Assembly: GCF_000002995.4 (NCBI RefSeq)
Contig: NW_025062479.1
Span: forward strand, 21,386,721 to 21,450,720
DNA length: 64,000 bases
Origin: Brugia malayi
Taxonomy: Eukaryota; Nematoda; Chromadorea; Rhabditida; Onchocercidae
Direction of reading: 5' to 3'
Numbering within the stretch: position 1 is the first letter of the stretch; each line of letters opens with the position of its first letter. The translations under genes and the position numbers were made by a program. This document shows positions 28,001 through 42,082 of the stretch, piece after piece. A model generated the notes under the pieces. The model was not told the origin of the DNA. It made no database searches and saw only the letters and a program-made list of their open reading frames with translations.

Positions 28001-31000
28001 ATTGCTTTCTCAATACTAAGAAACAGTAGTGCGAAATGATAGTGTAGTGGTAGTGCTTTCAATACGAGGCACATAATAATTCAGGGTGGAGGCTCAGCTG
28101 ATGCCTTCATACTTGGTAGCGTGTGCAAAAAAAAATACATTGTTGCCTTATTGGTCAGCACCATTCCGAATGTTGCTTTCTGAGGCAATGGTGTGACATT
28201 AACTGATAAATCCTACCTGAAAAGTAACTTAAGGGCTGGGAAAGTTAGGGTTCAGTGGTCCAAATAATTTAAGGGAATAGTTGAGGCATGTTTGCTTCTT
28301 TCTTCCATGAAAGTTATGTAGGGAAGGAGGAATTTTATTCTTTGGATCAGTGATACTAAAGTCCTTAGCAAGAAGGTTAAAAATTTGCAACATCATTAAC
28401 ATGTTTGAATATAATTAACATTTGATTTTTGACAGAATTGATTAACTTTCATTTCTGTTTGAATAAACTGAAACTTTCTTATAAGTTGTATTGCAACTTA
28501 TTTTCTTTTAAAAGTTTTTCCTTTTTAGTAATTTTTTTCCAATTTTAGTATCAGTACTGGCTGTCTTCCAAGAGATGGAAGTGGAATCAGATCTGTATGC
28601 ACTGGTTTTTGGTGAAAGCGTACTAAATGATGCTGTTGCTATTGTTTTATCAAGGTAAATTTACATTTCATTTTACTACCAAAAATGTGATTGTCTAATG
28701 TTGCTGCAATCCGAAATTTTAGCATGCAAGAGATCAACTGCAAGATAAATCTGAAAATCGGTAAAGAGCTTGATTCCTTTTCTTACTATGTGGGTCATTT
28801 AAAATGGCGTTATTTTTTGTTAGGATTAATTAAGCAACATTTTTTGGTAGTTACTGATATCAAAAAATGACTATATTAAGTCATTAATTTAGAATTTGTC
28901 AGCATTTGTCGAATATTAAATTTATCGAAAATGGTGTCTGTGTTCTACAGTAATTTTTTAAACTTGCCTGATTTCAGCTCAGTGGATAATTTTGCAGCTT
29001 CGGATAAATCATTCGATTTAGATGCTTTGTTTGCTGCTGTTATTGATTTTTTATCTGTTTTTTTCGGTATGTTTCTTTTTTGGCACAATTTGTTCGAAAT
29101 TTACATATCAACATTAATATATTTGGTTATTTTATTTCTCTATTTCTATTATTCAAATCTTTATTATCGAAAATGCGAAGCCTGCATTTTTTCCGAAAAT
29201 ATTTAAAACTTTTCGTTTTACCCATTAAAGACTAAGATGATTTCTTGCCAATTTCAGGATCACTACTATTGGGTTCAGTTATTGGCTGCGCTACGGCTTT
29301 GATCACTAAAATGACTGAAATTAAAGAGTTCCCATTGCTTGAAGCAGCTCTTTTCATACTTCTTTCATATTTATCATTCCTTCTTGCCGAATTTGTTGAA
29401 TTGACAGGTTTGTATGTCATTATTTGATAAGTTCCGAAATCAAGTGATTTTGCTAATTCATGCTTATTTGCATGATGATTACATACATTTTCGTCCTTCA
29501 TATGTAGGCTGGCAAATGTTATAAATTACATTTGCATTGGATCAGTTATGGAGAGGGAAGTTTCTATGAATTATTCTGAAATTTTATGCCGCTTCAGGAA
29601 TTGTGGCTGTTCTTTTTTGTGCCATATGCCAAGCTCATTATACTTACAATAATTTATCAGATGAAGCAAGAACTAGAACAAAGCAATTTTTCGAGGTATC
29701 TGTTGTAAAGAATTTATCGTTTTGCTAAAAACGTTTTTCAAAAATCACTGTAAGTGAAAAGTGATGATTGTACAATGATAGTATTATAGAATCGCCTAAC
29801 TGAATAAATCATATTTCATATTCCAGAATGTTGCGACATACATAGCAGTTAGATGTAAGGCAGTAAAGTGCAGGTAACCGCGGAGAGAGTATTAATTTTT
29901 CAGGAAGTTTCATTCTTGATGGAAAGCTTCATCTTTTGTTACATTGGAGTAAGTGTTTTCGTATCACACAGTCAACAATGGAGTATTTCCTTTTTTCTTT
30001 GCACTCTGGTGAGATACTTTTTTGTTTCATTCTTAAATTTTTTTCTCTTTTCTAGTGGAACATTCTATATATCAACAAATAATAAAATTAAATATCTAAG
30101 CTTATTAAGAATTTCTTTGAGCTTACCAAAGAAAAGATTTTTTTTTTTTTTCTGCTTCCCTTTATCAATTTTCCTAATAGAAAAACAACAGTTTAAATGT
30201 TCAGTTCATTTTGATGTTAATGATTAAATCGTTTTAGTTCTTTACATAATATAGCATGTTTATATTTCTGGATTTTTATTTTTTATAAATTTATGCATTT
30301 AACGTGTCTTTTCACTTATTCATCTTTTTTAGCTTTCTGTATTTTTATCAAGAGCGGCCCATATTTATCCGGTTTCTGCCATGTTAAATATCCGTCGAAA
30401 ACCTAAAATTCCACAGCGATATCAACATATGATGCTTTTCTCGGGTACGATTTATCATTTTCTCTTTCTTTTTTTTTTAAAGAAAACTGTTTAACTGTCA
30501 ATTTTTTGCTTTAATTCCTCTGCTGACGAAATTGTTAATCAAGATTTTTTTCTGTATATGATTAGAATCTTCAAGTACAAATTCGGTGAATTTGTTAACT
30601 CAGTGCTTTAATTGAAGGATTGCGTGGGGCTATGGCTTTTGCACTTGCATATCGTAATACGTCAACAGATAATCGTCAGATTATGGCTACTACAACTAGT
30701 ATGGTTGTGATCGTAACTGTCTTGTTCAATGGTGGTCTTACTTCTTGGTTTACTGAGTATTTGGGTATCAGGTCTCTTCATTTTTGTTCCTTTTGACGAA
30801 ATTTGATAATTTTTTAAACTAAAGTAGAATTTGAGTACAAAATCTGAGAAGCAAATTGTCTATGCTGTGAAAAATAAGTAATGTTTGACGAGATGTTTTT
30901 CACTGGAATCATTGCTTTAGGCACGGTGTTGATGCTTATGACGACTCTCAGCTACAACTAAATTTGGTATTGTTTCATTTTTTTCTTGTTTTTTCAGGAT

Positions 31001-32867
31001 GAAGTTGATATTCTAGTGATAATTTATGAAAATTTTGAAAAACAATATTTTCTCAGGGAAAAAGTTAGAATGCATATATCTTACTTGTGCCGTGTGCTAA
31101 TTTAATGTTCTAATGTCTATTTCAATTTTAAATGTAGGATGATAGTCATCTGCAAGGTATGGATACATTATCGCGTGTCAGTGGACAAAACCCATGGGAT
31201 AAAGCATTCCTTCCTCGAAAGTGGTACAACTTTGATGCATCGTAAGTGCTTTGTCTCTTACTGTCATTTCTTGTGATCCAAAGTTTTTTATCAAGCATTC
31301 AGTTACTTGAAAAAGAAAAAAAGTAGTGGTAATTCTTAAATTTGTTTACATATTCTATAACTTCTTTGGCTGTTGAGATTTTTCTAATTATGAAATTATT
31401 ATTTGATTCATCCGTTTTTAGCTCTTATTTAACAAAAAATCATTTGCAGCTTTATGAAGCCATTCTTAACTAATGCAAACCCAACATTATTGGAGACTAT
31501 GCCCTCATTTATGGCACCATTTGCGAAAATATTCACTACTAAGCAACAACTATCTATGGTATGTATTATTCGGAGTGGTAACTAGATTAAGCTTTTGAAA
31601 GGTTAATTAACAGGAAGACACTCGACAACAATTGAATTGGAAATTATTTTGTCTTACAATCATATGTTCTGAAGGCGGTAGAAAAGTACTTGCGTATGTG
31701 ACAGGTGAAGTTCTGATGATAATTATTGACTACATCAAGCCGTAAGATTACATTAACCGTGAATTTTACTACTGCTGATATTATTTAGCAACACTCTATT
31801 AGTTGAAACTATTTTGACCGTAATTTTTTTCTTAAAGAATTCCGAATATATCTTTATGTCATACTTGACCGAATGTGTATATTCATATTTCTCTTGTTTA
31901 TTGTTTTCTTCGCACCCAATATAATGAATAATCCTTTTCACTGGCTTTAAATGCGTGTTCATCTTTCATTTACTTGTTTCAGTATACACGAACAACTAAT
32001 AATAATGGTGCAGTAAGCAATCAGTCTCCATCTAACGACAATCCATTTCTGCGGGTACGCTATTATAATTCACTCGATAGAATAGCGATCAACAACAGTT
32101 CCTCAAAATTATAGAAAAAAACATGCTTTATTCGGTGGTAGAGAGGTAATCCTTCCGACACCCCCTTTTTCTACTCCTTCCTAAAACATAACCCCAATAA
32201 CACTAAATTTTTCTTTTTTATCAGTAGTATCTTTAAATAATGATAGAGACATTACACAGTCTTAATCGTATGATAAGCATATACAAGTGGCACTTGAATC
32301 AAAATTCCCAAATTTATTAATTGCTTTATAGTCACTAACTTATAGTGCAACGTGACAGAGCAACTGTGACCTCATCAAAATAGTTTCACATTTTAGTGTT
32401 TTGAAGTTTGATAAGTAGGTTAGATTTCGAAGCATCAAAGAAAATTTCTATTCTAAAATTCGGTGACAAAAACTTGTCTCAATATTAGCAAGCGATGACA
32501 TTTTCTACTACTGTCCCGCAGTTTTGAAATAAAGATGTTATATTTACACGCTTGCATATACAACTTTAGACTTTGAAATACAGTGAAATGGAGAAGCACG
32601 GAGTGCATAATTTCCTTACCAAAACAATATTTTACTTTTACACTCTGACTCCATTTGCGCTTATGAAATGTAAATTTATGGATAAATTAAAATAGTTACC
32701 AATTTAAAGGACTAAAGGGTCCTTTAAATTGATATTTTTTCGAAATAACGCCAGATGAAGCTAATGGATAATGTCGAAATGTTTTAAATGCAGAAAACAA
32801 GAGCATTTGTAGAAAAACTTTGTTTCAGCCATTGGAAAATAATGCGGCTATTGATGAAAATAAATGA
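25072..32867 (+). CDS. Endosomal Na+/H+ exchanger, SLC9A6/7/9 class (nhx-5-like)
   Basis: Cation/proton antiporter of the organellar NHE branch, which raises endosome or Golgi pH in exchange for Na+ or K+. Twenty exons: 25072-25081, 25647-25747, 25983-26124, 26433-26554, 26801-26902, 27006-27083, 27296-27372, 27535-27629, 28549-28654, 28978-29066, 29258-29407, 29598-29695, 29904-30008, 30333-30444, 30618-30771, 30921-30966, 31138-31241, 31450-31558, 31983-32054 and 32829-32867, giving 636 residues. A hydrophobic signal ([14 protein letters not shown]) comes first, then [55 protein letters not shown] and [14 protein letters not shown], with the transport Asn-Asp pair at 269-270. [21 protein letters not shown] and [15 protein letters not shown] follow. 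These motifs match NHE6/7/9 rather than plasma-membrane NHEs. The first coding exon carries only ten coding bases (MNK plus one), inferred from a perfect donor and matching phase. Exons 8 and 15 use AAG acceptors. Confidence 0.95.
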
Positions 32868-34106
32868 TTGAAAAATATCTCCGAAAGAGGCAGAAATTAT
32901 TCATTGGAGTTCTCTTTTTGCAACTACAGCTTAACCGTCCTTTTTTATGCACTTGTTACTCATTTGTATTTATTTTTGTTTCAAATTTCTTGATTGAACA
33001 AAATTTAATTTTCAATTCGTTGAGAACTGAGATAGAGTGCTCTGAGAGATAGATTCACTTATGCACTCACTATATGATGTGATACAATCAAGGATAGAAG
33101 CACATCAATTAATAGAGACGATTTGGCAGAAAGGTCATCAAAAAAAAAAAAAAAAAAAAAACGGTTTGACAGATATAATTGTTGAAGGAATCAGAACTTT
33201 GAAATCTGCTTGTATATTGTTTTGCTTGCTAATTGCTTTTTGTTTTCTATGTTTTTTTTGCAGCTATAGATGCATATAACCGGTGTTCACTAACTTTTGT
33301 TTATCCTTTCATTCTGGTATCAAGAAAAAAAAAACCCCATTTAATCAATGATTGTGATGAATGAAGCGAAGCAGTATTAGAATCCATGTAAATTATTCTC
33401 AACCATTACAAGTACATGTCAATTCTGAAAACTCTTTTCCGAATCCTAATAAGTTCCTGAGTCTTACTTTTGTTCAGTATCATTTTTGTTGTTTTACAGT
33501 CGCAGGTTTTTAAGTTTGAGAAGACCATATTAATTAACTCGGGATTTCTTTCGAGAGTAACGATAGGCGTCTTTGGAAAGGTCTAGCACTTAACGTAACT
33601 TTCAGTTCTATAAAATGTAACACCGCTGTTCCTGATTTTATCTTTACATTCCAGAACATTTCTTTTGCAGTTTCCTCCACTATTAAAACCCCCAACAACT
33701 TCGACCGTTTTTGTAATGTATGTACTTAACGATAAATATGGGTCGTTTTAAGCTTCGCCTTTTCGGGTACTTAGTAATGATTTGTCCTAGCTTTCGTTAT
33801 GCTTTCCCGTGCAAGCTGTAAACTTATTTTATTGCTTAAGAAAACCGCTAATTTCTCAAATATATACATTACTCTGTGTAATATATAATTTAATAAAATT
33901 TTATAAACATATGTTATATTTGCTCACAGAAAGACACTACACTAAAAATAATTATAAGGGTAATCATTGAAGAGTTCCATAACATTTTGGTTCCTTAATT
34001 CTGCTGTTTCTTATACATTAGCCTAGTCTAATTATATTCTAATTTTACTGTTTCTAGCATCTTTAAAATAAACAGAAGCTCAAAAACTTTGGGACAGAAA
34101 GGCAAC
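32868..34106. other. Convergent 3' region of the exchanger and IF1 genes
   Basis: No coding exon seen. AATAAA on the plus strand at 33892-33897 could end the exchanger mRNA. The minus strand has AATAAA at 33833-33828 for IF1. If both are used, the two 3' UTRs overlap by a few tens of bases. A 22-base A run lies at 33140-33161. Confidence 0.5.
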
Positions 34107-35531
34107 TTATTGACTTTTCAACTGCTGCTCTTCTTTTTCCAACTCATTTACTCGACGTCTCAGTCGTTCAGCTGCCTCTTTATGTTCACGAGCATGACTT
34201 TCATGTTCTTCTATTTCACGTTCCATTTCTTTGCGCAAATTTTTATACTGCATTTGTAGTGACTTCAGCTGTTCTTTTTCCTGGAAAAAAGTTAAATTTC
34301 CTTATTTTTGTCATTCTGAAATATGTAGACCAAGAGTTATAAATATACAAGACCCGTTCCAAGAATATTTACACATAATAGTTTCACACGTGCCATCATT
34401 GAAAAATAGGACCGGATGCACGATCAGTTATCGTGGTTAAAATGCTTTCGAAATAATTAACAATCTTGGAGCTAATATGATAAAGTGCACAGTATAAGTC
34501 TGAAGAACAATAAAATGACATAACATTTTTACCAGATTTTTGAAATATTCCTCCTCGCGTGCAGCTTGTCGTTTTCCGAAAGCGCCACCAGCATCACGTA
34601 TTGATCCGCCAGCTCCGCCACCCTAAATATAAGTAAACTGAAAAACTATTTGGAAATAAACATTAATGATCAAGGAGACTTTTTCTTTCATTCTTCGTTC
34701 AATACGAAAAAAAAAGGAAGGTTAAAAAAAACTACTGAATAGATATATAATAGTTGCAGGCTGTGAGAAAATTTCTCAGTTATCTACAAAGGACTTCATC
34801 TCGTCTCGTCATATGTCTATTCTAAATAGCTTTGCCGAAATATTTTGACACACAATTAATAAAATCCCCACCTTTCTCATGCTTTTATTTGTGTTTAAGA
34901 GAGTAATAAAATGATAGAAACTATCAGTTTTGATAACTCTTTACAAAAAAAAAAAAAAAAAAAAAAAACGACTCTAATGAAATCCGTACTAGTTGCTAAC
35001 TAGTTGAGATGACCAAAAATTAAAGGAACCTTTCCACTGCCACTTCCGAGATCACCCACTTGACTGAAACCTCGTTTTATAGACCTGCAAGAAAAATATT
35101 ACAAATCCTAGTTACTAACCAAGATAAAACCATATTAATGAAAAAAAAAAAAAAAAATCGATAAGCTTTCAGACAACAAAATGACAACTCCAGTGTAGCT
35201 GATTACTGGAATCTTTCTTTAATTGATATATTAAGATGACAATATTTATACAATCCAACCACAATCTCCAAAATATTAACAAGTAGTCTAGCATAAGACA
35301 GACTATCAGTAACCTGTGCCTTTCACTAGATTGGTGTCAGCACCTATGATATGAGGGATCAACTTAAGATGGACTACAAGGACAAAGCTAACATGGAAAG
35401 TATCGCATTCTAGGGGACAGAGAAGAGACACTTCAAATATTCTAATTTTTTGAATGAAAAAACTATTTGAAGAAAAAAAACTCTCACCGAGAAAGACCAA
35501 TAGCAAATCGTGATGAATGCGTAAGTGTCAT
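34107..35531 (-). CDS. Mitochondrial F1Fo-ATPase inhibitor IF1 (mai-2-like)
   Basis: Matrix protein that blocks ATP hydrolysis by F1-ATPase when the membrane potential and pH fall. Four exons: 35488-35531, 35030-35084, 34533-34622 and 34107-34280, giving 120 residues. Residues 1 to about 22 ([19 protein letters not shown]) are rich in Ser and Arg with no acids, as in a mitochondrial targeting peptide. The inhibitory core [20 protein letters not shown] at 38-57 with EEYF at 57-60 is the IF1 signature. The rest is a highly charged coiled coil with several His ([15 protein letters not shown]), the usual pH-sensing and dimerising region. The Gly-rich segment before the core resembles C. elegans mai-2. 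Intron 2 holds a 24-base T run in the sense direction. It converges on the Na+/H+ exchanger. Confidence 0.94.
34945..34968 (-). repeat. (A)24 homopolymer in IF1 intron 2
   Basis: A run on the plus strand, a T run in the IF1 sense direction. A shorter A run lies in intron 1 at about 35140-35157. Confidence 0.95.
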
Positions 35532-38500
35532 TGCCTGGAATTACATCAAATTTAAAATAACTTGCTAAATTCCTAATAATTAACCATAACTGATACGACA
35601 ATAAAAGAATTAATCAATTTGAATAACTTGGAATAGCATCAACAAAAGCAAACATTCTATTAAATTATTATATAACTCTTCAGACCGCTAAAGAAGCATC
35701 CGATTGAAATAAAGCATCAGCTGAAGCGAATAAACTTATTGATAAACATAATGAGGAAATGAAATAAAGGTAGGAAATCGTCTAAAAAAATCGAAGCTAT
35801 AAATCCTACATGCCTGGATGAGATCGTGATTTTCAAAGCGTCACGGCAAATGAGTTATGAGATGAAATGGGTAAATCAGGGATTGGATGGGTAGGTAGTA
35901 CTTGTTTTGTTGTTAGTTCGGGTAAGGTTAGTTCAGAAGAAGGACTAAGGAGAAAAAAAAGGAGTAAAAGAAGAAATATAAACAGTTAAGCTGAGGAAAC
36001 AAACAACTGAATTATTATTTTAAATTGAAATGATAACATACTATTTATTATGGAATGCTAATTAAAATATAAGTTTTTCGATTCTCAAGTGATACTGGTG
36101 GAAAAAAAAAAAAAAAGAGAAAAAACGATTCATAATTAAAACACAAATTTAATTATGGAAGGAATTCACAAATTAATTACTTTAGTGGTTAACTTTTTAA
36201 ATTGATTAATCATTCGATTAATGCAAATTCTCATACTGTTATGTTATGATATATATGACTGTGCTTATTTCGATTGCAGATTTTCGTAAAAAATACCCGA
36301 ATCCCCGTACTGTATCCCTCACAACATTTATTATGTTAATTTAACCGAGTGCATTTAAATAACATTTTAGTTTTAGATAAAACTTTTTCACATAACATGA
36401 ATAACAAGAAACGATATACCTTAATAGATTCCAAATGTCAAAAATGTCTTTCATATCTCCGGATGATAATCATAAACCAATAGGGGTTAATGCTATGACA
36501 GATACAATTGTTATTGTAAACATCGATAACATAGCAACAACTTCAACTTTTCTTATTTTCTTCTAATTACTTCATTGCATTAGATTGACAGTTCTTATAT
36601 TTTGATCAACTCGAAACATTACACAATTTCAATTTGTTCAGAAGATTTTGCGAATACAAAGAAACTAATTCTATAATTGATAAGATTAAGAATGACCATC
36701 AGGATTTCCAACTACTATTGCTTGATGATTTAACATAATGCAACTCTGTAGTATTTTCAATTTACCTGATAAACATAATAAGTAATCAAATTTTTAATAA
36801 AAAACTAATCTTTTTTTTTTTTTTTCATTTCATCTGAAAATACGGAATCAATTTATTCTATGGGGTAGAAAATTTCTATGAAATTAATTGCTATAATGTA
36901 AATAAATGAACATGAAGCATTGAAGTAGCAATTGAAGTGCTGTAATCATAAGAAGAAAATTTCTCAGAAGTCTTAAGTAACATGAAAAAAGAATAAAATT
37001 TTATTAAATTTTGTTGTTTGGGAAACTATGAATCGGTTTTAACTTATCAAACATATATGTTTAGTGCTAATTAAAAAAAAAATAGTTGAAATGATTTTTA
37101 ATAATTCGAATTTTTTCAATTTCTTATTTAATGGCTTAGAATTAAATACAAAAGCATAACATTCAACATATATACATAGTTTCAAAGTTGAAAAAATATT
37201 TTTATTTCTTTAAAAAATTAAAAGAATAATCGACATTAAAAAGTCAATTATAAAATTAAATGATACATTCATTCAAAGGTACATTTACTGTTGTTATGGG
37301 ATTAATTTCAATTTTTAATTCTTTATTGCTTGTATCTTCAATTTCACGCAGTGCAATTATGATCTGTTTCTGATTCCCTATGGGTATGGGTATTTTCTCT
37401 GTAATCGAATATATTTAAACTATTCGAAAAATGTTTATTGTTGATGTTGCTCTCTTCAGCAATTGTAGTTTGGCCGGAAGTATCAGCTGAGAAAAGAGTA
37501 AATTGATGAAAATTGGTTAAAATGACATTTTATTATGAACTGATAAGTGCACATATGTGACAGTGTCATCCGTATCGAGATTAGATAAGTTTTATTTTGT
37601 TCTGAAACAATGCAAAACAGAAAGTTGAATCAAATGATGAATGTGCCATAGATATAGTGAGAGATGAATTTTTCTAAATGACAAAAATGTTCAAATGGAA
37701 GTCTTTTATACTAAGGTTAGGTTAGTTGGAATTAAAGACTAAAGGGTTCAAACACTGTTTAATTCACAATGCTCTCATATTTTCTTCTCTTAAACCCTTG
37801 TGACAGTTTATAAATGTTCATTTAAACTCCCGAAGAAAGTGTGATAGTAACACGTAACTAAGTTTAATGTTCACATTGTTATTTTGAATACATCTCAAGA
37901 AGCTTTCATCATTCCAATAGGTATAGACTAACATCATAAAGAATGAGATTCTCATCATTTTCCAATCATTTAATTTAGTGCATTTAATTAAATCGACTGA
38001 TAATCTCACTGATGTAACTTTACTGGACCAACGAATCACTTAAAATATTTTAGCTTTGATAATTAATTATTACTTTCTGGCATATATTCATAACCATTCT
38101 TGCTATTACAGAATTTCAACTTGAGATGAAACAATTTGATGTTTAAAAGGATGAAGCAAATTTTAAAAGTTAGACAACAGAATGGAAATCATTGAATTAC
38201 TGGCATTGAATATCAGTGAGTGATAAAATATTTTAATTCAATAGTGCCTTTTGTATTATTTGATAAAATACACATAGAATTATTTGCATATTATAAAAAT
38301 TTTTTAATTTTTAATTTTGGTTTAATTGATAATTACAAATATATTAGCTTATTTCCGATATTTATTTCTAACACTGCAAAACATTTTAATTACTTTTCAA
38401 CTGATCATATAAAATTCCACCTTTTTTTTGTTGTTACAATTAATTGTTTTAGTCTAAGGATTAAATTGGTAATATTTTATGCATATGATTGTTTCGTAGT

Positions 38501-40672
38501 TGTAATTTCATTATTATTTGAGTGCTGATTGCAATTTCTGTTTGTTGCAACATTTTCTTTTTCAAAATTTTTTCCTCCAATTCAATTTATTGTGACATTT
38601 TTCTTTTTCCGACGAATTTGATAAAAACAATTATCAAATAAATCAGCCATTTACTGTTGAAAATTTTGCGGAAATCAAATAATAAGTTATTATTACCTTT
38701 TTTGTTTATCATTTATCATTGATATATTTCATCAGTTTCTTTTGTTTGTTTTCACTAAATCAATGCTAAAAGATTGAATTTTTAGAAATTTTGAAGTTGT
38801 TTAAGAAACACTTACTTTAACCAGAAATTACTTTAACTAGAAGTGTCATATAGAGAGAGAGTAAGCGGATGAGAATATTATTTAAGTGAAAGTAATACTT
38901 TACTAAATGAATTAGTTACTATTGAAAAAAATCATGTATAATTAAAAAGATCATGTTAATTAAAATGAGCTCAAAATGATTAAATAATAATAATAGGAGC
39001 TATTGTTTTTATAAAATTCATTGTTTAATTATCCAAGTGATCTAAATTGTAAGATTTAAGTCATTTTTAATAGATAAAATATAAAGTAAAAAATACTTTT
39101 GAAGTTGAAATAAAATGATTAAATAATGTCAATGGTTTATTATTTTATCACTTGCTTAGCAGTTTGATGCGTAAAAGCTATTGTTATAATTATCCAAAAG
39201 ATGTTGACTGGACGAAGAAGATTATTTGATGAATAATAATATCAAATAAAGATCAAGTTTTTTTTTTTTTTTTTTTTGTTAGTAAAAATGATTCAAAATA
39301 ATTAAATGATGTTGATGAATCATCAGTTTTAGCTTCATTAGCATTTTATGCTTTATTATTAACATTTTGTTTCAAAATATTTGCATTAAAATTTTCAATT
39401 ACTTATTTCTTTTTCAATTGCTCAAATTTCAGTTGTTTGCACCATTTTTTTTTCGTTTTTTTGATGTTTTTCTTTCCTCTTTTCAATATTTCCATTATGT
39501 CCTAAATTCTCGATTAAGTGCTGCTGGACTTAATGTCTCGAATATCATAGAGTGATCAAAGTTGCAAATGATCTTTTGAACATCTAAGCAAAGCAGAACT
39601 TGTGTATTGACCAATTATTAAAAAAATTTCTTAATTACCAAATATTAAAAATGATTGTGCAATCTTTTCATGATGATTAAAATTTTTAAAGTTTCTAAAC
39701 CAAAAATCTGAACTTTCTCTTTTTACTATAAAATTATATAACAAATTAAAAAGTGCTATCATTACGATTATCAATGTTATCAATTAAGAGTTAGTTGAAT
39801 TTCTCTTTCAAAATGGTACAGATAATGTTTAAAATAAAATACTATTTTAATTGCTTTTAGTGCAATCATTTTTTTTTATTTATTCTCAGATTTTTAATTA
39901 GATTTGATAAAAATGCATTAAGCAAGTCAATGCCATGAATATTTCAACTTTGAGATTCTAAGCGGACTTTATTGATCTTATTTTTATACAAAATAATCAA
40001 ATGCTTCAATTCGCTTTAATTTCAATATATTATCTATTATCTGATAACGTTATCATCAAAAAGAAATACGACTCATTTATTTACTTTTCGAAATGATCAC
40101 CTTATTTCATATTTATTTGAATAAAGAGATGTTTTTGCTTTTGTAAAACTTTAGTCTGCATTTTTGTTTTTCTAAAAAGTGGCAAATTAAATGAAGATAA
40201 AAGTCAATATTAATATAACAATTGTGGAAGATAATGTAAAAAAGTCATTTAAATTTCTTTTGTGTAAATTAAGTAAACTATTCGAATTACACATCAATCT
40301 TTATTATAAATGGTTGGCTTTTACAAAATTTTAGACTGTATTTTCTTTTTTTTTAAATTTGAAAAGAGATATCAAATGAAGATAAATATCATTACTAGTA
40401 GAATAATTAATATACTTAAAATTAGTAAGTATTTCAAAATTTGTTAGCTCCTTATGATTTTTTGGTTACAGTATCAATTAGCTATTATATATATAATCAC
40501 AAAAGTGAACCAACAAATTATTATAGTTGAATGATGATTTAACAGTGCCTTCAGTAGGCTTATAAAAATAAATGGCAAATTTTTGGCGTTGTCAAGTTTA
40601 CCTTTCACGTAACTTTTCACGTAAATAAGCCAAATCCAAACAGATAAATATCATTTTGCAATAGATGAAAGT
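35532..40672. other. A/T-rich, gene-poor spacer
   Basis: About 5 kb, clearly more A/T-rich than the first 25 kb. I find no complete gene. A possible minus-strand terminal exon at 37256-37398 is listed separately. T-rich open frames on the plus strand (38220-38528, 39367-39555) are low in complexity and lack splice context. It should contain the IF1 promoter at its left edge. Confidence 0.6.
37256..37398 (-). pseudogene. Possible orphan terminal exon or gene remnant
   Basis: On the minus strand a TTACAG acceptor is followed by 46 codons and TAA. The peptide has a balanced, protein-like composition (KIPIPIGNQKQIIIALREIE at its start, ending NVPLNECII), unusual in such A/T-rich DNA. Just upstream (about 37400-37484) another frame is open after a TCTCAG acceptor and reads through into this segment out of phase. 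No upstream exons or family could be identified. It may be the end of an unrecognised small gene, a decayed gene, or chance. Confidence 0.3.
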
Positions 40673-42082
40673 TTATTTTTTTCTTTCAAAATTATGATTA
40701 GTACCATATTCATTCCAGGTACACATTTTACGCGAGCATTCACCATCAATTGTTGGTACTAATGTTGTGGAGCAGAAAAATTGCACTGATGAGCTTGATC
40801 CGCGGAATCGGATCGGAAGCGGATTGTATATTCCAGCCGTAAAATCATCTTCGTACTGAAATGACCTTGAACTTTTCCGCAGAATTATTTCTTTCAATTT
40901 ACTCACTTCTAATATCTTTTTTTTTTTTTTTCTATTATTTTGATAAAATTTGATAAATAGCAATGATCCTTTCATTCATTTTAGAATCAAAAATAAAATT
41001 AAACCATTTTTGAATTTCATTTAATCGAACTCTAATTACTGATGAACAAAAGCAGATTTGCTACTATCTGAATTAATTTGAGAAAAACAAAAAATTTTTT
41101 GTATTATCAAAGGTCAGAGAAATTAACAATGACAATGTCAGTAATTGTCTTTGATTTATGAAAGCTTTAGCTTTTTTCTTATCCTTAAAATGATTAATTT
41201 CTATTAATTAGTTTTAATTGTGATAATAAATTACTCCTTTCTATTTAGAAACGAATTCAAAAACTCAAGAAGTGATTGTTTCCCATTTCGCTTTCAATTT
41301 ATTCTCTCCATCTCCGGGAGAAACTTTTGCTAATTTGAATAATTTACCTGTACATGCTCGAATAAGCTTGGCTCCAAGGTACAACCATTTTCATCAATGA
41401 TAAGATACGGTTCTGTATTTTCCTTATCACTTTTCACTGTACAATTGGCAACATGAAGACAGTAACCTTTTTCTTTATTACATTTTATTTTATAATACAG
41501 TTCTGAATTCAAATTTGTACCTAAAAAATTAAATCTTTAAGAAAAGCACCGAATTTTAAATTGAATTATCAAAGTTTCCTTAATAATATGCGTCCAGGAT
41601 GGTGATCAAATTTGTAAGCACAATTTATTAAATTTAAAGTGATACAGTGAAGACCGAATGTAAATTTAATTTTATTTTTTTTCAAACTCAAAATGTTAAT
41701 TAATGAATATATGAGAATAGGCTTGAAGTAAGAAATTATTTTAATATTACAAGCATTTTTTTTTTTTTTTTTTTGAGTATTCATGCTTCTAATGAAATAA
41801 TTAGCAGATGCTATGTTCTTCATTATTTAAATTAAGAATCTAAGAAAGTAAAGAAAAAAAATAATTAAAAATGAGAATTTCAAATTTCTGAAAGCAAATT
41901 TATTGAAATAAATTTAAGCAGTGCTAACCCGAAATTTCTTCACCGTTTGGTCCACCGTTATGTACAGAGAATCTACAATTCGTTTGCGGACGATGAACTC
42001 TGCTGATCGATTTTTCCGGAATTTTTGCTGCTAATATGAATGCAAATAAATATGATAGCACATATAGTATCGATGAAGTCAT
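40673..42082 (-). CDS. Short secreted ZP-domain (cuticlin-like) protein, ZP-C half only
   Basis: Three exons: 41929-42082, 41348-41520 and 40673-40855, giving 169 residues. Residues 1-19 (TSSILYVLSYLFAFILAA) form a signal peptide. C36 starts a block (NCRFSVHNGGPNGEEIS) typical of the ZP-C subdomain of nematode cuticlin-like proteins. ELYYKIKC, GYCLHVANCTV and YLIIDENGCTLEPSLFEHVQ follow, then YEDDFTAG and VQFFC and two final Cys (149, 154), giving eight Cys in ZP-C order. ZP proteins build cuticle or apical matrix. The usual ZP-N half, furin site and membrane anchor are not seen. The start is supported by a TTTTGTAG acceptor four bases before the ATG, a likely trans-splice site. It is divergent from another ZP-type gene. 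The family call is fairly sure; whether this is the whole protein is less so. Confidence 0.75.

Noticed and set aside
28036..28120. tRNA-like start (TAGTGTAGTGGTAGTG) in an exchanger intron
   Set aside because: It resembles an A box, but there is no T-arm GGTTCRA sequence and no acceptor stem pairing downstream.
38220..38528. 102-codon plus-strand frame, considered as a mitochondrial or endosymbiont insertion
   Set aside because: The composition is simply T-rich, no mitochondrial or bacterial protein block is recognisable, and it starts with GTG.
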